From: Desulfatirhabdium butyrativorans
GTDB lineage: Bacteria > Desulfobacterota > Desulfobacteria > Desulfobacterales > JAIFKL01
Reading direction: 5' to 3'
NCBI GenBank assembly: GCA_022736535.1
Contig: DZCT01000015.1
Coordinates: forward strand, 6,254-22,872
Length of the DNA stretch: 16,619 nucleotides
In this document: in pieces, positions 6,398-14,172 of the stretch
How the letters are laid out: every line of letters begins with the position of its first letter
How positions within the stretch are numbered: the first letter of the stretch is position 1
Notes under the pieces: generated by a model
What the model saw: the letters and a program-made list of their open reading frames with translations, nothing else
The model's database searches: none
What the model was told of the DNA's origin: nothing
Translations under genes and position numbers: made by a program

Positions 6398-6883
6398 ATG
6401 CAGAACACTTATAAAGAAAAACCCAAGGTCGTCATTTTTCCGGCGCGGATGTCCCCGCATTATTTTTTTTCGCTTTTTGACGAAGCGCATCAGCCCGGAC
6501 GCCGTGTTTTTTTTCTGTTGAGTATGCGTCAGGTGGAAGATATTGTCAAAGAACTGCCGGTTTGTCCGGTTCCCTTTGCGCCGCCGCATATAGAAGGAAT
6601 TGCCGAATGGCGGGGACATGTTGTGCCGGTGATTTCTCTTGAGGAATGGCTGGGAATGCACCCGGAAGAAGCCGTTTCCCCCGACAGCGCCCGGCTGATA
6701 AGCCTCAGAACTTCGGGCATTACCCGGGGGCGGACCCTGATCCGAACCGGTACGGAGATACGGATAATGCCGGTTCCCGTTTCTTCCGTGCCGCGGCCCT
6801 CTGAGGTGAGATGGGCGCCCGACAAAGAATGTGTCAAAGGAGTTTACGAATGGGCAGAAGGCTGGCTGCTCGTGATCGCATAA
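6398..6883 (+). CDS. CheW-like coupling protein, short
   Basis: The product has 161 residues. The central CheW signature is clear: PVCPVPFAPPHIEG leading into GIAEWRGHVVPVISL (residues 67-81), followed by LEEWLGM. The first strand is atypical (VFFLLSMRQVEDIVKEL), and the protein ends on the strand GWLLVIA. It should act at the receptor-kinase interface of the same array. ATG 6398 is chosen over the upstream in-frame ATG 6236 because residues encoded from 6236 to 6397 are read from repeat DNA and the end of the preceding gene. GGCGGAA at 6382-6388 is a plausible weak Shine-Dalgarno. It keeps the motif that the neighbouring CheW-like protein lacks, so the two may be complementary. Function is assigned from fold and context. 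Confidence 0.8.
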   Translation: MQNTYKEKPKVVIFPARMSPHYFFSLFDEAHQPGRRVFFLLSMRQVEDIVKELPVCPVPFAPPHIEGIAEWRGHVVPVISLEEWLGMHPEEAVSPDSARLISLRTSGITRGRTLIRTGTEIRIMPVPVSSVPRPSEVRWAPDKECVKGVYEWAEGWLLVIA

Positions 6884-6884
6884 A

Positions 6885-7003
6885 ATTGAGAATTGAGAAA
6901 TGAAGGACTGAGTTATGAGGACTGAGTGCTGAGTTATGAGGACTGAGAACTCAGCCCTCAGCACTCAGTCCTTCAGCACTCATTACTCATTACTCATTAC
7001 TCA
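6885..7003. repeat. composite intergenic palindrome before the chemoreceptor gene
   Basis: Left flank AATTGAGAATTGAGAAATGA, a duplicated GGACTGAG/TTATGAG core, and the right flank CAGCACTCATTACTCATTAC. Perfect arms CTGAGTGCTGAG (6922-6933) and CTCAGCACTCAG (6957-6968) are identical to those at 95-120. The element ends 4 nt before the Shine-Dalgarno at 7008-7015. Confidence 0.85.
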
Positions 7004-7007
7004 ACTT

Positions 7008-7015
7008 AAAGGAGG
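7008..7015 (+). promoter_or_regulatory. strong ribosome binding site of the chemoreceptor gene
   Basis: AAAGGAGG lies 6 nt before ATG 7022 and fixes the start. Confidence 0.9.
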
Positions 7016-7021
7016 TTTTAT

Positions 7022-10000
7022 ATGGAAAAAAAGCAGGGGACCGGTATCGGCACGGGGAGCCGGCTTGCCTCATTTGTCGGAGGGCTGCGCCGGGCGTCTT
7101 TCTTTCGGCGCGTTGCCGAAAGCATCCGCAACAAATTACTTGTTTCACTCATGGCGCTCGCGCTGATTCCCCTGGTGCTGCTCACATGGATCACCTATAA
7201 AGGCGGATCCGACGCTTTGGAAAAAAAAGCCTTTGACAATCTTACTGCTGTGCAGAGCATCAAATCTGCCAACATCAGAACGTATTTCCAAACCCGCATC
7301 GCGGATATGGACGTGCTGGTTGAAACGGTGAAAACCCTCAGAGAAAAAGCGTTTAACCAGTTGGCGTCCATGCAGGAACTGAAAAAGAAGCTGATTGAAA
7401 ATTACTTCACAGAACGACTCAATGACATCGCGGTCCTTGCCGCGTCTCCTATGACGGGCGCCGCACTGGAGGCTTTTGCCAAAGCCGGCGCTGTGGGCGG
7501 ATCCGAATGGAAAGCCGCCGAACGGATCCATGCCCCTTTTCTGGTCGGTTTTTCCGAAAATTACGGCTATTATGACCTTTTTCTGGTCTCATCAGACGGC
7601 AAAATCCTCTACACCGCGGCGCAGGAATCCGATCTGGGACAGAATCTGAAAACCGGCGATCTCAAAGACAGTCCCGCGGGTCAGGCTTTTGCCAAAGGCT
7701 TGCAAGCCCTCAGCTTTCAGGATTTCGGCGAATACGGACCCGCGGGCGCTGTGCCTGCCGCGTTTATTTCCGCTCCCGTGTCTTTCTCAGCCGGGGGTTC
7801 AGCCGGAGGGTCTGGCGGGGGCGGCGCGGCGCAGACCGGCGTGCTGATGGTACAGGTTTCCATAGACCAGATCAATCAGATCATGCAGGAACGCACCGGC
7901 CTCGGCGAAACCGGCGGCACCTATCTGATCGGGGCTGACAGACTGTTTCGCTCCGACTCCGTGCATGTGAGGGAAAGCACCGTGCTGAATCCTGCCTTTG
8001 CGGTGGATACCGTAGGCGTTGCCGAGGCCCTTGCCGGCAGAAGCGGGCAGGGAGTTGTGATTGACTACCGCGGGGAATATGTGCTTTCCTCATGGACGCC
8101 CCTGAATGTCCACGGCGTCAAATGGGCAATGCTTGCCGAGATGGATGTGACCGAGGCTTTTGTTCCCAAAGTCCCGGGCGAGGAAAAAGATTTTTTTGCA
8201 AAATACAGAGAGGGATACGGTTATAATGATATTTGTCTGATCAACCCTGACGGCTATCTTTTCTACAGTGTGGAAAAAGGAAAAGATTTTCAGACCAATC
8301 TGCTGACCGGTCCCTACAAACAGACCAATCTGGGAAGGCTGCTCTCCAATGTGCTGAAAAACAAAGCCTTTGCCATGGCGGATTTTGAAAAATACGCTCC
8401 GGACAGTGACGCGGCAGCGGCATTTTTTGCGCAGCCGGTCATCAGCAGGGACGAAGCGGAATTAGTTGTGGCTGTCCGACTGTCGCTGGAGCAGATCAAT
8501 CAGATCATGCAGGAGCGTACCGGCCTCGGTGAAACCGGAGAAACCTATCTGCTGGGACCCGACAGGCTCTGGCGGAGCGATTCCCGCTTTCTCAAAGAAC
8601 TCGGGGTCAAAACAACGGTTTTAAATGAAAAAATGAAAGCGGAGATGCAGAATCCCGCGTCTCTGCGGGAGGCGCTGGCAGGAAAGAGCGGCACGGAAAT
8701 CATCGCCGAAAACTACCGGGGGCGCAAGGTGCTGAGTTCATGGTCCGCGCTGAATGTTGTCAGACCCGGTCCGGGAAATCCTGAGGGCGTGCGCTGGGCA
8801 TTGTTTGCCGATATAGATTATGCGGAAGTCAAGGCGCCGGTGGTCCGAATGGCTTTATACAGCATTCTCACGGTGCTGCTGGCAACTGCTGTCATCATTT
8901 TTGCCGCGCTGCGTCTGGCGCGGGGTCTGACCACGCAGGTGAATCATATCACAGACCTTTTCGGCGAAATCGGCATCGGCAATTTTGCCGCCAGAACGCC
9001 GGTGGTCAGCGAGGACGAACTGGGGACCATGGCTTTTTCGCTCAATGCCATGCTGGACAACACGCTTTCGCTGATTCAGAGCAGCGAGGAGCGGGACACC
9101 ATGCAGAAATCGGTGATGAAACTGCTGACCGAAATCTCGGAACTGGCTCAGGGCGATCTGACCAAGCGGGCTGAAGTCACAGAAGATTTTACCGGCGCGA
9201 TTGCCGACTCTTTCAATGACATGGCAGAACAGATCGGACGCGTGGTCAGAAACGTGAAAGAGGCAACGCTTCAGGTCAGTTCCGTGTCTCAGGAGGTCAG
9301 CGACGCGACAGAGCAGTTGGCGGAAACCGGCGAAATGCAGGCAGTGCAGGTCTCCGACGCCATTGCCGCGATCAGTCGGATGGCGGTTTCCATTGCGCAG
9401 GTGGCGGCAAATGCTGCCCGATGCACACAGGTTTCAAAAGATTCGACCCGCCATGCCGAACAGGGCGCGCACACGGTGCGGAATACCAATGCGGCAATGG
9501 CTGCCATCCGGGAGCATGTTCAGGAAACCGCCCGTGCCATCAAACGTCTGGGAGAGAGTTCTCAGGAAATCGGCAATATTGTTCAACTGATTAACGATAT
9601 TGCGGACAGAACTTCGATTCTGGCGCTCAACGCCTCGATTCAGGCGGCAATGGCAGGAGATGCGGGACGGGGATTTGCCGTGGTTGCCGAAGAAGTTCAG
9701 CGGCTCGCGGAGCGTTCCACAAACGCCACAAAGCAGATTGACACCCTGATCAAAAATATTCAGGGAGAAATCGCGGAAGCCGGCACCAGTATGGAAGAGA
9801 GCATTCAGCGGGTCGTGGAAGGGTCAAAGCTTGCCGATGATGCGCTCGGAAAGCTTGCCGAAATAGAAACCGTCACGACTCAGTTGGGCGAGCTGATTCA
9901 GGCGATTTCCATGGCTTCGGAACAGCAGGCAGGGGCTTCGGACACGATTGCTAAAACCATGTCCGAAGTGGGAGAAATCAGTTCCCGTGCTTCTGCGGCA

Positions 10001-10105
10001 AGCCGTCAGACCGCCATTTCCATGAAAAATCTGGCAGAAATATCCGACCGGCTGAATGAATCGGTCGCGGTCTTCAAACTTGAAGACGGGAAAGAAAAAA
10101 ATTGA
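7022..10105 (+). CDS. methyl-accepting chemoreceptor with duplicated Cache sensor and PilJ-like tip
   Basis: The product has 1027 residues. Transmembrane helix 1 is at about 39-58 and helix 2 at about 607-630, so residues 60-605 are periplasmic. This sensor contains two homologous Cache-like modules (about 177-376 and 396-601). Each has a Y-G-Y-x-D-x-x-L/I strand, a QINQIMQERTGLGETG motif (residues 283-297 and 491-505) and an S-S-W strand. A Gly/Ser run (255-270) lies in module 1. A HAMP domain (about 631-685) and a further HAMP-like helix pair lead to the signalling coiled coil. The tip, SIQAAMAGDAGRGFAVV followed by AEEVQRLAERSTNATKQI, has Gln and Met in place of the usual Glu and Arg, as in PilJ. 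No CheR-docking pentapeptide is present. Ligand unknown; amino acids or similar small molecules are typical for Cache. The stop codon lies in a repeat. Confidence 0.95.
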   Translation: MEKKQGTGIGTGSRLASFVGGLRRASFFRRVAESIRNKLLVSLMALALIPLVLLTWITYKGGSDALEKKAFDNLTAVQSIKSANIRTYFQTRIADMDVLVETVKTLREKAFNQLASMQELKKKLIENYFTERLNDIAVLAASPMTGAALEAFAKAGAVGGSEWKAAERIHAPFLVGFSENYGYYDLFLVSSDGKILYTAAQESDLGQNLKTGDLKDSPAGQAFAKGLQALSFQDFGEYGPAGAVPAAFISAPVSFSAGGSAGGSGGGGAAQTGVLMVQVSIDQINQIMQERTGLGETGGTYLIGADRLFRSDSVHVRESTVLNPAFAVDTVGVAEALAGRSGQGVVIDYRGEYVLSSWTPLNVHGVKWAMLAEMDVTEAFVPKVPGEEKDFFAKYREGYGYNDICLINPDGYLFYSVEKGKDFQTNLLTGPYKQTNLGRLLSNVLKNKAFAMADFEKYAPDSDAAAAFFAQPVISRDEAELVVAVRLSLEQINQIMQERTGLGETGETYLLGPDRLWRSDSRFLKELGVKTTVLNEKMKAEMQNPASLREALAGKSGTEIIAENYRGRKVLSSWSALNVVRPGPGNPEGVRWALFADIDYAEVKAPVVRMALYSILTVLLATAVIIFAALRLARGLTTQVNHITDLFGEIGIGNFAARTPVVSEDELGTMAFSLNAMLDNTLSLIQSSEERDTMQKSVMKLLTEISELAQGDLTKRAEVTEDFTGAIADSFNDMAEQIGRVVRNVKEATLQVSSVSQEVSDATEQLAETGEMQAVQVSDAIAAISRMAVSIAQVAANAARCTQVSKDSTRHAEQGAHTVRNTNAAMAAIREHVQETARAIKRLGESSQEIGNIVQLINDIADRTSILALNASIQAAMAGDAGRGFAVVAEEVQRLAERSTNATKQIDTLIKNIQGEIAEAGTSMEESIQRVVEGSKLADDALGKLAEIETVTTQLGELIQAISMASEQQAGASDTIAKTMSEVGEISSRASAASRQTAISMKNLAEISDRLNESVAVFKLEDGKEKN
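8639..8666. repeat. decayed GAGACGC palindrome inside the chemoreceptor gene
   Basis: The right arm GCGTCTCTGC (8657-8666) is intact, while the left arm has mutated to GCGGAGATGCAG. It encodes AEMQNPASLR in the same phase as the perfect copies in cheA and cheW. The corresponding position of the first Cache module is shorter and lacks this peptide. Confidence 0.65.
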
Positions 10106-10171
10106 GAAATGAGAATTGAGAATTGAAATGTCATTCTGAACGAAGTGAAGAATCTGATTTCTCAATTCTCA
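10103..10171. repeat. composite intergenic palindrome with a GAACGAAGTGAAGAATC core
   Basis: Outer arms TGAGAATTGAG (10110-10120) and CTCAATTCTCA (10161-10171) match the outer arms of the 15081-15170 element. The core at 10129-10157 is of a different family (TGTCATTCTGAACGAAGTGA...), inverted relative to the cheA copy at 2478-2514. The receptor stop TGA (10103-10105) lies in the left flank. The next Shine-Dalgarno (10174-10182) starts 3 nt after the right arm. Confidence 0.85.
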
Positions 10172-10190
10172 CTTAAAAAGGACTTTCAAA

Positions 10191-11453
10191 ATGAAAACAT
10201 TTAAAAAAATTCTGCTTTCACATCTTCTGGTATTGTCGCTGTTCACTGACGGCTTTGCACAGAACGAGGTGAATATCGGTTTCAATTATCCCAAGACAGG
10301 TCCCTATTCCCTTGAGGGACTTGCGCAGTTTTCCGGCGCCAAAATGGCTGTGGAAGAAATCAACGCGGCAGGCGGCATCCTCGGCAAAAAAATCAGACTG
10401 CATGTCAGAGATTCGGAATCCAAACCCGAAGTCGCCGTCAAAAATGTCGAAGAACTCATTGACAAAGAAGACTGTCAGATGATCTTCGGCGGCTCATCCA
10501 GCGCGGTGGCAATTGCCGGCGGAAAAGCCGCAAAAGCAAAAGGAAAGCTTTATTTCGGCACGCTGACCTATTCCAATGAAACCACCTGTCAGGAAGGTCA
10601 CAAATACATTTTCAGGGAATGCTACAACGCATGGATGGGCGCAAAAGTTTTATCCGATTATCTGAGGGCGCATTATGCCGGAAAAAAATATTTCTACATT
10701 GTCGCAGATTACACCTGGGGCTGGACCACTGAGGAATCTATCCGAACCTTCAGCCTGACATTGGACAGAAAAGGACACAAACGGGCGCTGACGCCTTTTC
10801 CCGGCGCGACAGACGAAGATTTCAAAGATGCGCTGTCAAAAGCGGCAAATGCAAAACCCGATGTGATTGTGCTGGTGCTGTTCGGAAAAGACATGTCAAG
10901 GGCATTGACGCTGGCAACGGAGATGGGCTTGAAAAAGAGCATGTCTTTTGTGGTGCCGAATCTGACCCTGAGCATGGCAGCGGCTGCGGGTCCCAAAGTG
11001 ATGGAAGGAGTTGCCGGCGCGCTGCCCTGGTGCTGGAATGTGCCTTACGACTATGATTTTAAAAAAGGCAAAGAATTTGTGGAAAAATACGCTGCCGCTT
11101 ATGACAGTTATCCGACCACTTCCTCGGCTTCGGCTTATACCATTCTTCATGAATACAAAAGCGCGGCGGAGCGTGCAAAGAGCTTTGAGACAAAAGCCGT
11201 GATCGCGGCATTGGAAGACCATGAATTTACCCTGCTCAAAGACAGGCAGCAGTGGCGCAAATTCGATCACCAGTGTATTCAGACGGTTTATGCGGTCAGA
11301 TGCAGACCCGAAAGCGAAGTGCTGAAAGACAAATTCAAACAGAACTACTTTGAAATCACAAGCAAAATGTCCGGCGAAGAAGCGGCGGCGGACTATGAGC
11401 GCTGGGCGGAAGAGAGAAAAAAAGCCGGCAAACCGCCGGAACTGGAATGGTAA
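10191..11453 (+). CDS. periplasmic binding protein, branched-chain amino acid/amide type
   Basis: The product has 420 residues. The signal peptide is about residues 1-24 (KK followed by ILLSHLLVLSLF, then GFA-Q). The mature protein is a type I periplasmic binding fold (Peripla_BP_6 / LivJ-UrtA group). Characteristic segments are VNIGFNYPKTGPYSLEG, AVEEINAAGGILGKKI, a GGSSSAVAIAGG loop that normally contacts ligand, DYTWGWTTEES in the second lobe and FPGATDEDFKDAL. ATG 10191 has AAAAAGGA 8 nt upstream. Family members deliver amino acids, amides or urea to an ABC importer, but no permease or ATPase gene is adjacent. The gene follows a chemoreceptor by 85 bp, so a sensory role is possible. The ligand cannot be read from the sequence. 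Confidence 0.88.
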   Translation: MKTFKKILLSHLLVLSLFTDGFAQNEVNIGFNYPKTGPYSLEGLAQFSGAKMAVEEINAAGGILGKKIRLHVRDSESKPEVAVKNVEELIDKEDCQMIFGGSSSAVAIAGGKAAKAKGKLYFGTLTYSNETTCQEGHKYIFRECYNAWMGAKVLSDYLRAHYAGKKYFYIVADYTWGWTTEESIRTFSLTLDRKGHKRALTPFPGATDEDFKDALSKAANAKPDVIVLVLFGKDMSRALTLATEMGLKKSMSFVVPNLTLSMAAAAGPKVMEGVAGALPWCWNVPYDYDFKKGKEFVEKYAAAYDSYPTTSSASAYTILHEYKSAAERAKSFETKAVIAALEDHEFTLLKDRQQWRKFDHQCIQTVYAVRCRPESEVLKDKFKQNYFEITSKMSGEEAAADYERWAEERKKAGKPPELEW

Positions 11454-11509
11454 AAAGTAGAACGGGTTTCAAATCCGTTTTACAGGTTGCAGTAGGGTGG
11501 GGTGAGCAT

Positions 11510-11588
11510 CCTTCCGGAGTGCTAAAATGAAATTTTAGCATTTTTACAGTGCTAAAATTCGCTCCGCTCATTTCAGCACTCCGGAAGG
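11510..11588. repeat. 79-bp nested palindrome downstream of the binding-protein gene
   Basis: Outer arms begin CCTTCCGGAGTGCT (11510-11523) and end AGCACTCCGGAAGG (11575-11588). They extend to 21 bp with one mismatch. Inside are two alternative hairpins sharing ATTTTAGC: GCTAAAAT with ATTTTAGC (11521-11539), and AATTTTAGCA with TGCTAAAATT (11531-11559). It lies 57 nt past the stop, so it could act as a transcript end or processing site, but there is no U-run. Confidence 0.9.
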
Positions 11589-11604
11589 CTTAACTTAATG
11601 GCAT

Positions 11605-11684
11605 TGGGGGTGAACTTGCGAACCCCACCAACGGATATGGAACGGAAACAGAACGGATATGGCAAGGAAATGGAACGGAAACGG
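11605..11684. repeat. GGGGTGAACTTGCGAACCCC hairpin and AACGGATATGG direct repeats
   Basis: A TGGGGGTGAACTTGCGAACCCC hairpin at 11605-11626 is followed by two 22-bp direct units starting AACGGATATGG (11630-11651 and 11652-11673) and a partial third (11674-11684). With the palindrome before it, this accounts for most of the gap between the two binding-fold genes. The related GGGGTGAGCCTGCGAACCCC occurs at 16229-16248. Confidence 0.75.
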
Positions 11685-11691
11685 TAAGGGC

Positions 11692-13677
11692 ATGACGCAA
11701 AGTTTTACAAATGAGGCAAAAACGGCTCAGAAACTGAGTTTTTTCAAAAAAATCAGTTTCTTCAGAGCGAGTCGTGTTGCGGTGTTTCAAATGGTTATCG
11801 GGTTTTTTTTCGTTTATTCTTCATGTATGCCGCAGGCGATGCACAAAAAAGAGACCCTTCGCTCCGCTCAGGGTGACAGAGGCGGCGCTCAGGGCGACAG
11901 GAGCGGCGCGGGTGACAGATTCAGCCCTGCTGAGATGAAAATTGATATTGATGCGGAATCGGAACTGTTCGCCCATGCCGATAAGATGTACCGTCTGAAA
12001 TCTTATAAAGAAGCATTGAATCTTTATGACGAATATCTCAGCAAGTTTCCGCAGGGACGTTCCGCGCCCGAAGCACTGATGCGGGAAGGCGAAATTTATA
12101 CCGCGATGGGGAATCACAAAACCGCCCGCAATGTCTGGCAGCATCTTCTGGATCAATACCCGGACTGTTCTTTTGTCTCCGAAGCCGGGGTTGAAATGCT
12201 CACTTCTCTTTACAGGGAAGGACAGTACAGACAGGTCATTTCTTTTGCAGACGCCGTAAGCGGAAAAATGTCTTCTCCCGCGCATATCCGCAGGCTTTAT
12301 ACGGTGTTGGGAGACGCGTATATCGCCGGCGGTTCTGCGATAAATGCCGTGCATTTCTACGGCAAAGCCCTCAAAGACGCGGACGCGCCCGAAAAAGCGC
12401 AGATACTTGCCAAACTCGGTTCCGCTTCCGAAAAGCTGAATCAGGAAGATATAGTGAAGTTCATGGAAAAAACCGAAGACAGTCCGGCAAAAGCGTATCT
12501 GGCGTATCGGCTGGCGCGCATCTTTGCAGAAGAGGGAAAGCATGAAGAGGCGCGGACCCTGCTTTCAAAGTTTGTCTCGCAGTTTCCCGAACATGAACAC
12601 GCGCAGGCTGCTAAACAGCTCCTTGCCGGATATGAGGCAGACGCCGCGGCAGCAGACCGCTGGACTCTGGGATGTCTGCTGCCCCTTACGGGTTCCTACA
12701 AGGTTTTCGGAAACAAAGCATGGAAAGGCATTCAGCTTGCTGTGCAGGAGTTCGGTTCTGCCGAGGGCTTTCCGCCGATCAATATTATCAGAAAAGACAC
12801 GGCGTCGGATCCGGATACTTCCGCGGCCGCGGTAAGGGAACTGGCAGAGGAACGCGTATTTGCGATTATCGGTCCTGTGGCGACCGCGGAAGCCGCGGGT
12901 CCCGAAGCCCAGCGATTAGGGATTCCCATAATCACACTGAGCCAGAAAGAAGGCATCACGGACATCGGAGATTATGTGTTCCGAAATTTTCTCACGCCCA
13001 AAATGCTGGCAGAATCGCTGGCTTCATATTGTGTGAAATCGCTGGGGCTGAGAACTTATGCCGTGCTTTATCCGGCTGAAAAATACGGCGAGACCTTTAT
13101 GAAACTCTTCTGGGAGGAAGCGGAGGCGCAGGGGGGCAAAGTTGTCGGCGCGGAGTCATATCGTCCGGGGCAGACGGATTTCACCTCCGCTATCCGAAAA
13201 CTCGGGCGGGGCTTTGAGGCGCTTTTCATTCCCGACGGTCCGGAAAAAGTGGGACTGATTCTGCCTCAGCTGGCTTTTTACGACATTCGCAATGTGCGGC
13301 TTTTGGGAACCAATCTCTGGCATTCCGAAAAACTGCTTCGGAGCGCGGGAAGATTTATGGAGAACGCTGTTTTTCCGGATATTTTCTTTGCAGACAGCCG
13401 TCTGGGGATTGTGCAGGACTTTGTGCGGGATTTCAGGCTGATGCACGGCGAGCGCCCTGATTTTATAGAAGCCCTTGCCTTTGACGCGGCAGCAATGCTG
13501 TTTCAACTGATGAGACGTTCCGATATTCAGTCTAAAAGGCAGTTGAGGGACGAACTCAGGCGGCTTCGGGATTTCCGGGGCGTGACCGGCATGACATCTT
13601 TTGACAACAGCGGAGAGGCGCATAAAAAACTCTATCTGCTTGAGGTGAAAAGGGGGCGTTTCACAGAAGCGGAGTGA
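11692..13677 (+). CDS. TPR plus periplasmic-binding-fold lipoprotein, LpoA-like
   Basis: The product has about 661 residues. A hydrophobic stretch ending VYSSC (C45) looks like a lipoprotein signal, though Tyr at -3 is not ideal. Residues about 90-323 are TPR-like helical repeats (AESELFAHADKMYRLKSYKEA, then YDEYLSKFPQG). Residues about 325-660 are a type I periplasmic-binding fold (LGCLLPLTGSYKVFG, IIGPVATAEAAG, DYVFRNFLTP). This TPR plus binding-fold order and the length match LpoA, the outer-membrane activator of class A penicillin-binding proteins; related proteins in deltaproteobacteria have no proven function. The start is uncertain. ATG 11692 and 11659 both lie in or next to repeats and lack a well-spaced Shine-Dalgarno, while ATG 11791 would remove the basic n-region. 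Residues 14-24 and about 54-76 are encoded by repeat elements. Confidence 0.8.
   Translation: MTQSFTNEAKTAQKLSFFKKISFFRASRVAVFQMVIGFFFVYSSCMPQAMHKKETLRSAQGDRGGAQGDRSGAGDRFSPAEMKIDIDAESELFAHADKMYRLKSYKEALNLYDEYLSKFPQGRSAPEALMREGEIYTAMGNHKTARNVWQHLLDQYPDCSFVSEAGVEMLTSLYREGQYRQVISFADAVSGKMSSPAHIRRLYTVLGDAYIAGGSAINAVHFYGKALKDADAPEKAQILAKLGSASEKLNQEDIVKFMEKTEDSPAKAYLAYRLARIFAEEGKHEEARTLLSKFVSQFPEHEHAQAAKQLLAGYEADAAAADRWTLGCLLPLTGSYKVFGNKAWKGIQLAVQEFGSAEGFPPINIIRKDTASDPDTSAAAVRELAEERVFAIIGPVATAEAAGPEAQRLGIPIITLSQKEGITDIGDYVFRNFLTPKMLAESLASYCVKSLGLRTYAVLYPAEKYGETFMKLFWEEAEAQGGKVVGAESYRPGQTDFTSAIRKLGRGFEALFIPDGPEKVGLILPQLAFYDIRNVRLLGTNLWHSEKLLRSAGRFMENAVFPDIFFADSRLGIVQDFVRDFRLMHGERPDFIEALAFDAAAMLFQLMRRSDIQSKRQLRDELRRLRDFRGVTGMTSFDNSGEAHKKLYLLEVKRGRFTEAE
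11731..11759. repeat. 29-bp AAACTGAG hairpin inside the LpoA-like reading frame
   Basis: AAACTGAGTTTTTT, central C, then AAAAAAATCAGTTT: one mismatched pair, same length and ends as 6350-6378. It encodes KLSFFKKIS in the leader region. The equivalent frame at 6350 would read KLSFLKKLS. Confidence 0.85.
11853..11918. repeat. CTTCGCTCCGCTCAGGGTGAC repeat inside the LpoA-like gene
   Basis: GACCCTTCGCTCCGCTCAGG followed by three GACAG-ended units at 21- and 18-bp spacing (ends 11879, 11900, 11918). It encodes LRSAQGDRGGAQGDRSGAGD between the lipobox and the TPR region. It is related to the elements at 2478-2514 and 10129-10157. Confidence 0.8.
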
Positions 13678-13894
13678 GTTTTTTCCCACAGAAGGTTTCC
13701 CACAGAGACCACAGAGAAAAAAAAAGACCACAGAGGACACAGAGAATTATTTTTAAAACTCTCTGTGATCTCTGTGGGAAACAAATTTCCCACAGAGGAC
13801 ACAGAGAAAAAAAGACCACAGAGGACACGAAGATTTTTTACAATAGACATTTTCGGAAATAAAAAAAAGGTTCTCGCAAAGCACGCAAAGAGCG

Positions 13895-13921
13895 CAAAGA
13901 AAGAAAGAAAGAAAGAAAGAG
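13895..13921. repeat. AAAG tetranucleotide tract
   Basis: About six AAAG/GAAA units in the spacer of the innermost palindrome of the nested cluster. Confidence 0.85.
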
Positions 13922-14046
13922 AAAATGCGTCCGTTCCGCGATTTCCCGCCGGCTTTGCAGTCTTTGCGTTCTTCGCGGGCTTTGCGAGACCGATTTTAAT
14001 AAAACGGGCAGCCGCTTATTTCCGAAAATGTCTAATAATTCTCTGT

Positions 14047-14117
14047 GCGCTCTGTGGGTGTTTTTTATCTATTTTAAGCCCGGGGCGCTCTGTGGGTGTT
14101 TTTTATCTATTTTAAGC
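14047..14117. repeat. 33-bp exact direct repeat
   Basis: Bases 14047-14079 and 14085-14117 are identical, beginning GCGCTCTGTGGGTG and ending TATTTTAAGC. A truncated third copy, GGGCGCTCTGTGGGG, starts near 14133. The repeat starts in the right arm of the outer CACAGAG palindrome, so it is a tandem duplication of that end. Confidence 0.9.
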
Positions 14118-14147
14118 TCTGGTCTAAGCTCTGGGCGCTCTGTGGGG

Positions 14148-14172
14148 TCTATCTATCTATCTATCTATCTAT
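14148..14172. repeat. TCTA tetranucleotide tract
   Basis: About six uninterrupted TCTA units follow the truncated third copy of the 33-bp repeat. They are non-coding, roughly 130 nt upstream of the lutC start. Confidence 0.9.

Noticed and set aside
13674..14115. Open frames in the gap before lutC
   Set aside because: Their Lys/Arg-rich peptides are direct translations of the CACAGAG and CGCAAAG repeats, with no domain and no ribosome binding site.
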